From: Chloroflexota bacterium
Lineage (GTDB): Bacteria; Chloroflexota; Dehalococcoidia; UBA2979
DNA length: 64,000 bases
Direction of reading: 5' to 3'
Assembly: GCA_947472995.1 (NCBI GenBank)
Contig: CANJBO010000006.1
Span: forward strand, 1 to 64,000
Of the stretch, positions 39,682 to 49,246 are shown one piece after another. The first letter of the stretch is position 1, and each line of letters starts with the position of its first letter. The notes under the pieces were generated by a model that was not told where the DNA came from, did not search any database, and saw nothing but the letters and a program-made list of their open reading frames with translations. A program made the position numbers and the translations under genes.

Positions 39682-39755
39682 CCGCGCGACCGCGACGGGA
39701 GCGGGCGCGCGCGCCTGCGGTACGATCGACCAGGTTCAATCGTCGACGAGTCCGG

Positions 39756-41027
39756 ATGGGGTGCAGCGTGGTGAATCCAGCGGACCGTCGACGTGTCGTG
39801 ATCACCGGCATGGGCGCGATCACTCCGCTGGGCGTGGGCGTCGAGCAGTTCTGGGAGAACGCGGTCGCCGGGCAGTCCGGCATCCGCCGCATGACGCTCG
39901 CCGACCCCTCCAACTACCCGTGCCAGGTCGCCGGCGAGGTGCCCGACTTCGACTACACGCAGTTCATGGACCGCAAGGACGGGCGGCGCATGGCGCGCTT
40001 CTCCCAGTACGCGGTCGCGGCGACCAGGATGGCCGTGGACCACGCCGCCCTCGACCTCGACCACGTCGACCGCGAGCGCGTCGGCGTCATCATCGGCAAC
40101 GGCGGCGGCGGCATCCCGAACGATGACGAGGCGATGCGCACGCTGTTCGAGCGCGGCGGCATGAAGGTCGACCCGTTCTACATCTCGAAGCGGCTGAACA
40201 ACATGGCGGGCGGGAACATCTCGATCCAGTTCGGCCTGCTCGGCTACAACAACACCGTCGCGACCGCGTGCGCCGCCGGCACGCAGGCGATCGGCGACGC
40301 GACCGAGGTGATCCGGCGCGGTGCCGCGGACGTGATGATCGCGGGCGGTGCGGAGGCCGGCGTGTGCGAACTGGGCCTCGCCGGGTTTGCCTCGATGCGC
40401 GCGCTGGCGTCGGCGCACAACGGCGACCCGGCGCACGCCAGCCGCCCGTTCGACCGCGACCGCGACGGCTTCGTCCCCGCCGAGGGCGCGGGTATCCTCG
40501 TGCTGGAGGCGCTGGACCACGCGCTCGCGCGCGGCGCCGTGCCGCTGGCGGAGCTGATCGGCTACGGCGTCAGCGCGGACGCCGCGTACCTCGTCGCGCC
40601 GGCGGACAACGGCAGCGGCGCGGCCCGCGCGATCAAGACCGCGCTCCGCGACGCCGGCATCACGCCCGACGAGGTGGACTACGTGTCGGCCCACGCCACC
40701 GCCACCGACGTCGGCGACGTCGCGGAGACCGGCGCGCTGAAGACCGTCTTCGGCGAGCGCGTGTACGAGGTGCCGGTGTCCGCGCTGAAGTCGCAGATCG
40801 GCCACCTGCTGGGCGGCTCGGGCGGCGTGGAGACGATCGCCGCGATCCAGACGATCCGCACCGGCATGATCCTGCCAACGCTGAACCTCGAGCACCCCGG
40901 CGAGGGCTGCGACCTAGACTACGTGCCGCTGACGGCGCGCGCCGCCGACGTGCGGACGGTCGTGAAGAACTCGTTCGGCTTCGGCGGACAGAACGCCGTG
41001 CTGGTGCTGCGCCGCTACGACGCGTAG
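39756..41027 (+). CDS. fabF: Beta-ketoacyl-ACP synthase II
   Basis: VVITGMGAITPLG, ATACAAGTQAIGDA, HATATDVGD, NSFGFGGQNAVL; alternative GTG starts at 39768/39771. Confidence 0.95.
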   Translation: MGCSVVNPADRRRVVITGMGAITPLGVGVEQFWENAVAGQSGIRRMTLADPSNYPCQVAGEVPDFDYTQFMDRKDGRRMARFSQYAVAATRMAVDHAALDLDHVDRERVGVIIGNGGGGIPNDDEAMRTLFERGGMKVDPFYISKRLNNMAGGNISIQFGLLGYNNTVATACAAGTQAIGDATEVIRRGAADVMIAGGAEAGVCELGLAGFASMRALASAHNGDPAHASRPFDRDRDGFVPAEGAGILVLEALDHALARGAVPLAELIGYGVSADAAYLVAPADNGSGAARAIKTALRDAGITPDEVDYVSAHATATDVGDVAETGALKTVFGERVYEVPVSALKSQIGHLLGGSGGVETIAAIQTIRTGMILPTLNLEHPGEGCDLDYVPLTARAADVRTVVKNSFGFGGQNAVLVLRRYDA

Positions 41028-41050
41028 CGCACGCGATCCGTTCGAGGGCC

Positions 41051-41126
41051 ACGTGGGGCGGCCCACCCCTGCCCTCCCGGCGCGGGAGGGGTTGAGATTG
41101 ATGAGCTTCCACCCTCATCGGCTCCC
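41051..41126. repeat. Solo end-A type repeat with second hairpin
   Basis: GGGCGGCCCACCCCTGCCCTCCCGGCGCGGGAGGGGTTGAGATTGATGAGCTTCCACCCTCATC. Confidence 0.8.
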
Positions 41127-41208
41127 GGATCGGTACCCGAGAGCCCCCGCGGACACTGAGAACGAAGCGCCGGGGTAGCCCGCGGGGAGAGCGGGCTCCT
41201 CGACGTCT

Positions 41209-41451
41209 CTACGCGACCGCGGCGGCCTGCTCACGTCGCATGCCGGTGCCGTCGAGCATCACCTCGAGGGCGATCGTGTGGGCGCAGGCGCGGTGGAGCT
41301 GGTAGTAATCGCAGTCGCAGGACCACCGGTCGCCGTCGAAGTGGACGGTGTGGTCACTGTTGTTGCCGTGCACGGTGACGACCATCGACTGGAACTCGAA
41401 GCGGCTGCGCTCCTCGGCGTAGCGGTGCGCCTTCTCGATCTTGCCGATCAT
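41209..41451 (-). CDS. Short stand-alone SWIM-type zinc-finger protein
   Basis: HFDGDRWSCDCDYYQLHRACAHTIALE CxCx(n)CxH. Confidence 0.8.
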   Translation of the reverse strand: MIGKIEKAHRYAEERSRFEFQSMVVTVHGNNSDHTVHFDGDRWSCDCDYYQLHRACAHTIALEVMLDGTGMRREQAAAVA

Positions 41452-41525
41452 GCCTGACTGCAATCGAAGCCTCCTCCCCGCGACGCGGTCGCGGGTACTG
41501 CGAGGGGCCGTCCCACGAACACAAA

Positions 41526-41549
41526 ATCGCCGCGGCAAGCCGCGGCGAT
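41526..41549 (-). terminator. Intrinsic terminator (minus-strand transcript)
   Basis: ATCGCCGCGG-CAAG-CCGCGGCGAT; minus strand continues TTTTGT. Confidence 0.75.
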
Positions 41550-41710
41550 CAACGTCGTGAACGGTCTCGAATGCTGGAAGGAAGTGCGTCCATCGACCAC
41601 CCCTGCGCGCAACCTAGACCTGCCCTCGGCGGCCCGTCAACTTCGTGCGCCGGCGCACAGACCGCACTCCTGCGCACTCCCGTCATACCTCGCAATACCG
41701 GGCGACAGAA

Positions 41711-41757
41711 CGCGGAACCCCCACCCAACCCTCCCCCGCGAGGGGGAGGGGCCAGAG
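41711..41757. repeat. Solo palindromic repeat
   Basis: CCCCCACCCAACCCTCCCCCGCGAGGGGGAGGGGCC. Confidence 0.85.
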
Positions 41758-41767
41758 TCCGCGCCCG

Positions 41768-42337
41768 CTACGGGTGGCGCGAGAGCACCTCGTAGCGCGG
41801 CGACGGGCCGTCGAGGTGGGAGCGCACGAGCAGCAGCTGCGACGCGATGAACGGCGCGAGCGGCGGCGGCTCCAGCGACTGCACGGCCTCCGCGACCAGC
41901 CGGCGCTCCTCCGGCGTCGCGCCGCGGGCGAGGCGAGCCAGCGTGAGGTGCGCGGTGAACGGGCGCTCCTCCGCGCGCATGCCGACGAGCCGGACGGCGC
42001 GCTCCACGTCCCGCGCGAGCACGCGCAGCGCGCGCATCTCGCCCTCCACACCGAGCCACGCGACGCCGGTGCGCGCCGGCGGGCCGAACGTGCCGGCGCG
42101 GTCGAGCGACAGCGTGATCGCGAACGGCAGCACGACGTCGAGCGCCGCCTGCAGCGGCATCAGCGCGGCCTCGTCCAGCTCGCCGAGGAAGCGCACGGTG
42201 AGGTGCATCAGGTCGCCGCGCACGGGACGCAGCACGCGACGCACCTCCAGCGGCAGCAGCTCCTCGAGCGCCTGCTGCTGGATCGCGGCGGCGGCGCGCC
42301 ACGCGTCCGGGACGTCGATCGCGATGAAGAGGCGCAT
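41768..42337 (-). CDS. thpR: RNA 2',3'-cyclic phosphodiesterase
   Basis: MRLFIAIDVPD; HLTVRFLGEL and HLTLARL motifs. Confidence 0.95.
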   Translation of the reverse strand: MRLFIAIDVPDAWRAAAAIQQQALEELLPLEVRRVLRPVRGDLMHLTVRFLGELDEAALMPLQAALDVVLPFAITLSLDRAGTFGPPARTGVAWLGVEGEMRALRVLARDVERAVRLVGMRAEERPFTAHLTLARLARGATPEERRLVAEAVQSLEPPPLAPFIASQLLLVRSHLDGPSPRYEVLSRHP

Positions 42338-42346
42338 CGCGACGCG

Positions 42347-43153
42347 CTACTCGCGCCGCAGGTCGAGGAAGCGCACGGCGTTGCCGCCGAGCACGGCGGC
42401 GCGCTCCGCGGGATCCGGCAGCGCCGCCTCGATCAGCGCGCGGTCGGCGGCCTGGTCACGCAGCGGGAAGTCCGACCCCCAGCACACGGCGCCGGCCCCC
42501 GCGAGGTCGAGGCCGCGGCGCACCGCCTCCGGCGCGTACAGCAGCGACGACGCGGCAGTGTCGAACACCAGCCGGCCCGCCTCGATCACCGTGCGCACCT
42601 CGGGCATCAGCGCGTAGAACGGGAAGCCGCCGCCCCAGTGCGCCGCGATCACGCGCGCCCCGGGCTGCGCGTCGAGCAGCCGCCACAGCGCGCCCGGCGT
42701 GAGCCCGCCGGGCTTGCCGGGGTACGCGTGGCCGACCTCCTCCGAGCAGTGCACGAGGATCGGCAGATCGTCGACGTCGAGGCTGGCGGGATCGGCCACA
42801 CGGACCTCCCCGCGACCGGCGGCGCCGGGCAGCGCGTCGCCTGCGGACTGCGGCACGAACGGGACGATGCGATCGGGGTAGCGCAGCGCACTGGCGAGGA
42901 GGTACGCGGCGTGCTCGCCTCGGCGGGCGCGGTCCCGCCACCAGAAGCCGGCGGCGACCGCCACGTCCACGCCCGCCGCGTCCATCGAGGCGATCAGGTC
43001 CTCGGCCGTCGCCATCTGCGCCCGCGCGGATCCGTACATCTCGCCGAACGCGGCGTCGGAGCCCGACAGGCGCGCGCGATCCTCGATGAAGTGTGGCGGG
43101 AAGATGTGCGTGTGGATGTCCACGACGAGCGGGTTCGGGGTGGTGGATGCCAT
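42347..43153 (-). CDS. Amidohydrolase family protein
   Basis: VVDIHTHIFPPHF, VIAAHWGGGFPFY, CWGSDFPLRDQ. Confidence 0.92.
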   Translation of the reverse strand: MASTTPNPLVVDIHTHIFPPHFIEDRARLSGSDAAFGEMYGSARAQMATAEDLIASMDAAGVDVAVAAGFWWRDRARRGEHAAYLLASALRYPDRIVPFVPQSAGDALPGAAGRGEVRVADPASLDVDDLPILVHCSEEVGHAYPGKPGGLTPGALWRLLDAQPGARVIAAHWGGGFPFYALMPEVRTVIEAGRLVFDTAASSLLYAPEAVRRGLDLAGAGAVCWGSDFPLRDQAADRALIEAALPDPAERAAVLGGNAVRFLDLRRE

Positions 43154-43254
43154 GCTCGAATCGTACGACCGCGGCGGCCCGGGCGTGCCCGTGCGGCTCA
43201 CGCGCGGGCATGGGACGATGCGCTCGACGGGTGTCGATGACCGGGAGCGAGCGG

Positions 43255-44229
43255 ATGACGACGGACGACGAGGCACGCGACGCGCAGGACGGCGAGCCGC
43301 AGGAGCGCCCGCGCATGACGCCCCCGCGCGCCTTCGACGAGGAGCAGGCCGAGGCCGCCGCGCCCGCCGTCGCGGAGCCCGAGGCCGATGAGCCGCCCGC
43401 CGACGAGCTCACGTTCGAGGTGCTCGCGGAGGGCGTGGAGCCGGAGCAGGCCGCGCTCTTCGACGACTTCGCCGGGCTGCCGATGGTGATCGAGTCGCTG
43501 CTGTTCGTCGCCGACCACCCGATCGAGGAGTCCTACCTCGCACGTGCGCTTGACGTCACGTCCACGCGCATCGAGCGCGCGCTCGACGACCTCGGCGAGA
43601 CGCTGCGCGCCGGCGACCGCGGCATCCGCCTGCAGCGCGGCCCCGAGGGCGTGCAGCTGGTCACCGCGCCGGAGGCCGCCGGGCGCATCGAGCACTTCCT
43701 CGGCCTCGAGGCCAGTCGCAAGCTCAGCACGGCGGCGCTGGAGACGCTCGCGATCATCGCGTACCGCCAGCCGATCACGCGCGGCCAGATCGACACGATC
43801 CGCGGCGTCAGCAGCGACGGCGCGGTCGCCACGCTGCGCGCACGCGCGCTCATCGCGCCGGCCGGCTATGCGGCTGGGCCGGGCCGCCCGATGCTGTTCC
43901 AGACCACGCAGCGCTTCCTGGAGCACTTCGGGCTGGAGCGCGCGGGCCAACTGCCGCCGCTCCCCGAGGACATCGACCTGCCGCCCGGCGAGATCAGCGA
44001 GCAACTCGGCCTCGCCGAGCAGGACGTCCTCGACGCGCTCACGCCGCTCGAGCCGGAGCCCTCCGGCGACGAGCCGGTCGTCGAGGCGGGCGCGGACGAC
44101 GAGGTGCGCGACGACGAGCGCGTCGAGATCCCCGCGGACCTCCAGGCGCTGAGCGAGGCCGCGGAGGCCGCGCTCGCGCACCCGGCCGAGACGCCCGACC
44201 TCGACGACGACGACAACGCCGAGGCGTAG
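43255..44229 (+). CDS. scpB: Segregation and condensation protein ScpB
   Basis: LPMVIESLLFVADHPIEESYLARAL, LETLAIIAYRQPITRGQIDTIRGVSSDGAVATL. Confidence 0.95.
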   Translation: MTTDDEARDAQDGEPQERPRMTPPRAFDEEQAEAAAPAVAEPEADEPPADELTFEVLAEGVEPEQAALFDDFAGLPMVIESLLFVADHPIEESYLARALDVTSTRIERALDDLGETLRAGDRGIRLQRGPEGVQLVTAPEAAGRIEHFLGLEASRKLSTAALETLAIIAYRQPITRGQIDTIRGVSSDGAVATLRARALIAPAGYAAGPGRPMLFQTTQRFLEHFGLERAGQLPPLPEDIDLPPGEISEQLGLAEQDVLDALTPLEPEPSGDEPVVEAGADDEVRDDERVEIPADLQALSEAAEAALAHPAETPDLDDDDNAEA

Positions 44230-44244
44230 CGCGCCGCGGTCGCG

Positions 44245-44541
44245 ATGATCACGGTCAGCGTCCTCGTAACGATCGATATCCCCTGGGCACGGTCGTTGAA
44301 GGACAAGCGGGGCGTCGTGCGGTCGCTGGTCGAGCGGTTGCGGCAGCGCCTCCACGTCGCGGCGGCGGAGACCGGGATGCAGGACGACGTGCGCGCGGGC
44401 GAGGTCGGCTTCGCCGTCGTCTCCGGCAGCCGAGCCGCCGCGCGCCACCAGGTCGACGAGACGCTCCGCTTCATCGAGTCGGAGCTCCTCGGCCGCGCCG
44501 AGGTCCGCGACGTCGCGCAGGACGAGACCGAACTGGAGTAG
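44245..44541 (+). CDS. DUF503 family protein
   Basis: SLKDKRGVVRSLVERLRQRLHVAAAETGMQDD. Confidence 0.85.
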   Translation: MITVSVLVTIDIPWARSLKDKRGVVRSLVERLRQRLHVAAAETGMQDDVRAGEVGFAVVSGSRAAARHQVDETLRFIESELLGRAEVRDVAQDETELE

Positions 44542-44550
44542 GGGGGAGCC

Positions 44551-44600
44551 GGAGGCCCTCACCCCAACCCTCTCCCCGAACGGGGAGAGGGGGCCGGAGC
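44551..44600. repeat. Solo palindromic repeat
   Basis: GGCCCTCACCCCAACCCTCTCCCCGAACGGGGAGAGGGGGCC. Confidence 0.9.
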
Positions 44601-44663
44601 AGGTACCTCGACACGGCTACGCGCCTCGACATCGCCGGGCGCGGGCAGCCATCGATGGTCTCC

Positions 44664-44765
44664 GGAGGTGGCAGAGGCGCCCCGCGACCTCTCGCCAGCC
44701 GGGTATCCCGGCATCGCAGAGATGCTGCCGGCGCGGGTATCCCGCGCTTCGGCCGCAAGAAGAAA
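44664..44765 (-). repeat. GGGATACCC repeat (family 2), two core copies, minus orientation
   Basis: Reverse complement: GCGCGGGATACCCGCG...GCCGGGATACCCGGCTGGCGAGAGGTCGCGGGGCGCCTCTGCCACC. Confidence 0.75.
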
Positions 44766-44777
44766 AGCACAGACGCG

Positions 44778-44807
44778 AAGAGCGCCCCGCGGGGACGGGG
44801 CGCTCTT
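44778..44807 (-). terminator. Intrinsic terminator-like hairpin
   Basis: AAGAGCGCCCC-GCGGGGAC-GGGGCGCTCTT. Confidence 0.65.
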
Positions 44808-44869
44808 CAAAGGGTTCGACCGGGAATCCCGCGGCGGGGGAGGGGTCCCTCCGCGAGCGGCCTACCGTG

Positions 44870-45010
44870 CTAGGCGCGAGCCTCGAAGCTGACGCGGTCG
44901 AGGATCTCGCTGCGCGTCTCGCGCTTGACCTCGGCGTACGTCGGCACCGAGCGGGTGCCGCGGGCGACGATGGCGTTATAGAGGCGCTGTACCTGGTTGG
45001 TCTCAATCAT
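44870..45010 (-). CDS. Small hypothetical protein (46 aa)
   Basis: MIETNQVQRLYNAIVARGTRSVPTYAEVKRETRSEILDRVSFEARA followed by a terminator. Confidence 0.5.
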   Translation of the reverse strand: MIETNQVQRLYNAIVARGTRSVPTYAEVKRETRSEILDRVSFEARA

Positions 45011-45256
45011 CTGTCGTTCCAACTCTCTCCGGTTCGGCAAGGGCCTACACCCCGACCGCCCAGACTTCGCTCGAGATTCGGGTTCAGTGGTGAATCTCGA
45101 TGTCTGTAGTTTCCCCCTGCCGGGAGGCCTTCGCAAGTGAATGTGCGCACAATCACGTAAATTCGACGTTAAATCGCGGCGAAACATCCCGGCAGCGTCA
45201 GGGGCCACCCTGACACCGGGACGGGAGATCACCTAGCGGGCAATGGCACGAGGGGG

Positions 45257-46564
45257 CTAGGAGCGGGCGAGGGCCTCGACCGGCGTGCAGAGCAGGTCGT
45301 ACGGGAGCGCGCCATCGATGTGGACGCGCACCATCGAGCCCATCGGGTAGGTGCCCTTCACGAGCGCGAGGCCGTCGACCTCCGGGGCGTCGCGGGCGGT
45401 GCGGCCGACGACGATCGCCTCGCCGGTGGCGGACTGGCCGGGCTCGCGTGACTCGATCAGCACGTCGACCTCGCGACCGACCTGTGCGCGGTTCGCGGTG
45501 TGCGAGATGCCCTGCGCCAGCTCCATCAGGCGGCCGTAGCGCTCCTGCTTCACCGCCTCCGGCACCTGGTCGGCGTACGCGGCCGCGGGCGTGCCGACCT
45601 GCGGCGAGTACGTGAACGCGCCGACGTGGTCGATGCGCTCCTCCTCGACGAAGCGCAGCAGCTCGCGGAACTCCTGCTCCGTCTCACCGGGGAAGCCGAC
45701 GATGAACGTCGAGCGCAGCGTCACGTCCGGGATCGCGCGGCGGATCGTCTCGATGCTCCGGTAGGACTTCGCCAGCGTCGGCCGCTTCATGCGCCGCAGC
45801 ATCGAGTCGCTGCCGTGCTGGAGCGGCATGTCGAGGTACGGCACGACGTTCGGCAGCGACGCCATCGCCTCCGCGAGGCGCGGCGTGACGCGGCCGGGGT
45901 ACGCGTACATCAGGCGGATCCACGGCACTTCCGGCACGCCGGCCGAGAGGTCCTCGAGCAGCGCGGCGAGGCCGTCGCGCATGCTCTCGTCCTCGGCGTA
46001 CGCGGTGGAGTCCTGCGCGACCAGCACCAGCTCCTTCGCGCCGGCGGCGGCGTACATGCGCGCCTCGGCGACGAGGCGACCGACGGGCGCCGAGTGCATG
46101 CCACCCTTGATCGTCGGGATGATGCAGAACGTGCACGGCCGGTCGCAGCCGTCGGAGATCTTGAGGTACGCGCTGGGCGCGCCGAGCACCGGCAGCGCGA
46201 CGGCCGGGATGTCGTACGTCTCGCTCGCCGCGCCGATCGAGGCGGAGATCTCGTCCCACTGCTCCACGCCGAAGGTCGCGTCGATGTTCGGGACGGCGGC
46301 ACGCACCTCGTCCTCCGCGATCTGCGTCATGCAGCCGACGACGTAGAGCTTCTGGTCCGCGCGACGGTTCGCATCGAGCTGGCGAACGACGTCGACGGAC
46401 TCGTCCTTCGCGGCGTCGATGAAGCCGCAGGTGTTGACCACCAGCAGGTCGGCATCCTCGGGCGTGGTGACGCCGACGTGGCGGCCCGTGCGCAGCGCGT
46501 GCTCCAGTCGCATCGAGTCGACGGTGTTCTTCGCGCAGCCGAGGGTGACGAGGTGGTACTTCAC
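45257..46564 (-). CDS. rimO: Ribosomal protein S12 methylthiotransferase
   Basis: LVTLGCAKNTVDS, ISDGCDRPCTFCIIPTIKG, TRAM domain. Confidence 0.97.
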   Translation of the reverse strand: MKYHLVTLGCAKNTVDSMRLEHALRTGRHVGVTTPEDADLLVVNTCGFIDAAKDESVDVVRQLDANRRADQKLYVVGCMTQIAEDEVRAAVPNIDATFGVEQWDEISASIGAASETYDIPAVALPVLGAPSAYLKISDGCDRPCTFCIIPTIKGGMHSAPVGRLVAEARMYAAAGAKELVLVAQDSTAYAEDESMRDGLAALLEDLSAGVPEVPWIRLMYAYPGRVTPRLAEAMASLPNVVPYLDMPLQHGSDSMLRRMKRPTLAKSYRSIETIRRAIPDVTLRSTFIVGFPGETEQEFRELLRFVEEERIDHVGAFTYSPQVGTPAAAYADQVPEAVKQERYGRLMELAQGISHTANRAQVGREVDVLIESREPGQSATGEAIVVGRTARDAPEVDGLALVKGTYPMGSMVRVHIDGALPYDLLCTPVEALARS

Positions 46565-46640
46565 AGAACCACCAGTCTACGGCCGCACGGGTTCAGGGCG
46601 CGATTCGGGTGCGCGAGGACAATCGCGGGTCGTCAGAGGG

Positions 46641-46692
46641 AACCCCCTCACCCTCACCCTCTCCCCCGTGAAGGGGGCGAGGGGATCAGAGC
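46641..46692. repeat. Solo palindromic repeat
   Basis: CCCCCTCACCCTCACCCTCTCCCCCGTGAAGGGGGCGAGGGG. Confidence 0.75.
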
Positions 46693-46725
46693 GGAAGAAT
46701 CGAGCAGAACAGCAGCCCTTCGAAG

Positions 46726-47493
46726 CTACCGGGCGGGCGTTGCGCTCGGCGTGGGCGTCGAGGCGCCGCCGGCGGCCTGCGAGATGAACAGCGTGATCAC
46801 GTCGCCGCGCTTCACCGGCTGGCCGGCACCCGGCGACTGCCGGAAGACCGTCCCGGCGGGGGCGCTGTTCTGCGACTCGAAGATCAGCGGGGTCAGGCCG
46901 GCGCTGGCGAGCGTGGCGGTCGCCGCCTCGCGCGTCGCACCCACGAGGTTCGGCGCGTCGAGGTCGACCTGGAGCGCGGCGGTCGCGGTGGGCGTCGGGG
47001 CGCTGTCCGTGCCGGTCGTGCCGCGGAGCCGGGGCACCACCACGAAGCCGGCGATCAGCAGCACGGCCGCCGCGGCGAGGCCGATCAGCATCGGCGGGCT
47101 GAGCGTGGGCAGCGTCGGCAGCGAGGCGGGAGCCGAGCGGCGCAGGCCGGGCATCGGGTCGAGCTCGGTCGGGCGTGGTAGGTCGCGCGGGACGGCCCGC
47201 ACGGCCTCGTCCGGGTCGAGGCCGAGGTAGCGCGCGTAGGAGCGCATGAACCCGCGCGCGTAGACCGGCGCCGGCAGCGCGTCGAAGCGCGCGTTCTCCA
47301 GCGCCTCGATGTACGTGCGGTTGATGCGGATGTCCTGCTCGACGTCGGACAGCGTGATGCCGCGCTCCGTGCGCGACTGGCGCAGGACGTCGCCGGTGCG
47401 GCGAGCACGCTCGCGCGCCTCGCCGGCGCTGGCGGCCGCGCGCTCCTCGGCCTCCGCGCGCTGCGCCCGCTCGCCGCGTCCCGGCCAGTTCAT
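46726..47493 (-). CDS. RodZ-like HTH, TM and PASTA-domain protein
   Basis: LRQSRTERGITLSDVEQDIRINRTYIEALENARFDALP..YARGFMRSYARYLGLD; TM; PNLVGATREAATATLASAGLTP. Confidence 0.85.
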   Translation of the reverse strand: MNWPGRGERAQRAEAEERAAASAGEARERARRTGDVLRQSRTERGITLSDVEQDIRINRTYIEALENARFDALPAPVYARGFMRSYARYLGLDPDEAVRAVPRDLPRPTELDPMPGLRRSAPASLPTLPTLSPPMLIGLAAAAVLLIAGFVVVPRLRGTTGTDSAPTPTATAALQVDLDAPNLVGATREAATATLASAGLTPLIFESQNSAPAGTVFRQSPGAGQPVKRGDVITLFISQAAGGASTPTPSATPAR

Positions 47494-47518
47494 CGGATCT
47501 GCCTCGACAGGAGCGTCA

Positions 47519-48568
47519 CTAGGCGGGGTCGACGCCGGCGAACTGCACGAGCGACTTCAGCCCGTTCATCGCGAGACGCGCGGTGTAGGCCTCGGGCGAC
47601 GTCTCGACGGTGTAGCGGTTCGTCACCACCTCGTCGATGTGGGGGGTCGTGCGGAGCAGGCGCAGCGTGCGGCGGTACTGGTCCGTCGTCGCGTTCTGGC
47701 TGCCGGTGAGCGACACCTCGGAGTAGTGCACGAGGTTCGGGTCGAACGGCACCGCCGCACCGCCGCGCGGGAAGCCCGCGAACAGGTTGATCACCGCTTG
47801 CGGTCGCGCGAGATCGAGGGCCGGCGCGACCAGCTCGGCGATCCCGACCGAGACGATCACCGCGTCCGCGCCCAGCCCGCCGGTCGCGGACTTCACGGCG
47901 CCCTTCACGTCGTCCGTCGCCGGGTCGAGCACGAGGTCCGCGCCCCAGCGCTTCGCGATCTCGCGGCGCTCCGCGATCGGCTCGCTGACGATGATCGGGC
48001 CGGCGCCCAGCGCCTGCGCCATGATCAGGTGCAGCAGCCCCATCGGCCCCGCGCCGACGATCGCCATCGAGGTGCCCGCGCCCACCTGGCACAGCTCCAG
48101 TGAGGCGAGCGTGCACGCGGCGGGCTCGGTCAGCGCCGCGATGTCCAGCGGCAGGTCCGACGAGACCTCGAACACCTGCCCCGCGGAGACGATCGACGCC
48201 GGCACGACGAGGTAGTCGGCGAACCCGCCGTCGAGGTCGTAGCCGAGCGTGAGCCGCTTCGAGCAGCGGTTGCGCCGGCCGAGCTGACAGTAGAGGCACT
48301 GGTTGCATGCGACGATCGGGCAGACGATCACCCGCTGGCCCTCGCGCAGCCCCGCGACGCCCTCCCCGACCTGGTCGATGACGCCCGACACCTCGTGACC
48401 GGGGATGACGCCCGCGGCGGCGTACTTCTCGCCGCGGTACACGCGCACGTCCGAGGCGCAGAGCGAGGCCGCGGCGATGCGCATCCGGATCTCGCCCGGC
48501 CCGGCGGTCGGCTCGGGGCGATCCTCGACGGTGACGTTGCCGGGGGCGTTGAAGATCGTGGCGCGCAT
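47519..48568 (-). CDS. Zinc-dependent alcohol/sorbitol dehydrogenase (MDR family)
   Basis: CASDVRVYRGEK, GHEVSGVIDQVGEGV, CNQCLYCQLGRRNRC. Confidence 0.93.
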   Translation of the reverse strand: MRATIFNAPGNVTVEDRPEPTAGPGEIRMRIAAASLCASDVRVYRGEKYAAAGVIPGHEVSGVIDQVGEGVAGLREGQRVIVCPIVACNQCLYCQLGRRNRCSKRLTLGYDLDGGFADYLVVPASIVSAGQVFEVSSDLPLDIAALTEPAACTLASLELCQVGAGTSMAIVGAGPMGLLHLIMAQALGAGPIIVSEPIAERREIAKRWGADLVLDPATDDVKGAVKSATGGLGADAVIVSVGIAELVAPALDLARPQAVINLFAGFPRGGAAVPFDPNLVHYSEVSLTGSQNATTDQYRRTLRLLRTTPHIDEVVTNRYTVETSPEAYTARLAMNGLKSLVQFAGVDPA

Positions 48569-48668
48569 GGGTACCTCGTCGAATGGCAGGGGGGTGAAGC
48601 GCAGTATCGCAGTCCGCGAACGCCCGCGCATCGTGGGCCTGAGCATGGCGCGGTGAACAGCGCCCGGG

Positions 48669-49106
48669 CTAGCCGAGCTTCTCGGCCAGCTCGACGATGA
48701 TCCCCTCGGGACCGCGGACGTAGCAGAGGCGGTAGCTGTCCTCGTACTGCTCGATCTCGCCGACGAGGTCTCCGCCGTGGGCGCGCACGGTGGCGACGGC
48801 GGCGTGGACGTCATCGACGCCGAACGAGAGGTGCCGCAGGCCGAGGGTGTTCGTGGGCGCGCCCGGGTCACCGGGAAGCGTCACCGGGCTGTGGAACTTC
48901 GAGAGCTCGAGGCGGCTGTGGCCATCCGGCGTCTCGAGCATCGCGATCTCCGAGCGGACATCCTGGACGCCGATGATGCGCTCCACCCAGCCACCCTCGA
49001 CGGTGGCCCGATCCACGAGCCGCAACCCGAGCGCGACGAAGAACTCGATCGCCGTGTCCATGTCGTTGACCACGATGCCCACGTGGTCCATGCGTTGAAT
49101 CGTCAT
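48669..49106 (-). CDS. VOC (glyoxalase) family protein
   Basis: RMDHVGIVVNDMDTAIEFFVALGL..LRHLSFGVDDV..VRGPEGIIVELAEKLG. Confidence 0.93.
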   Translation of the reverse strand: MTIQRMDHVGIVVNDMDTAIEFFVALGLRLVDRATVEGGWVERIIGVQDVRSEIAMLETPDGHSRLELSKFHSPVTLPGDPGAPTNTLGLRHLSFGVDDVHAAVATVRAHGGDLVGEIEQYEDSYRLCYVRGPEGIIVELAEKLG

Positions 49107-49200
49107 GCTGCCTCCAGCGCGAAATGGTGCTGCCTCGACGATACCGCCCGTCGAGGCACTCCCGCGTGCGCATCACCTCGCAGCGTCCGGACACGAAGAA

Positions 49201-49218
49201 CCCCCGCTCGCGCGGGGG
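49201..49218 (-). terminator. Terminator-like hairpin downstream of rpsT
   Basis: CCCCCGC-TCGC-GCGGGGG. Confidence 0.65.
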
Positions 49219-49246
49219 CTCATCGACGTCTTGCGGAGGTCGCGGA

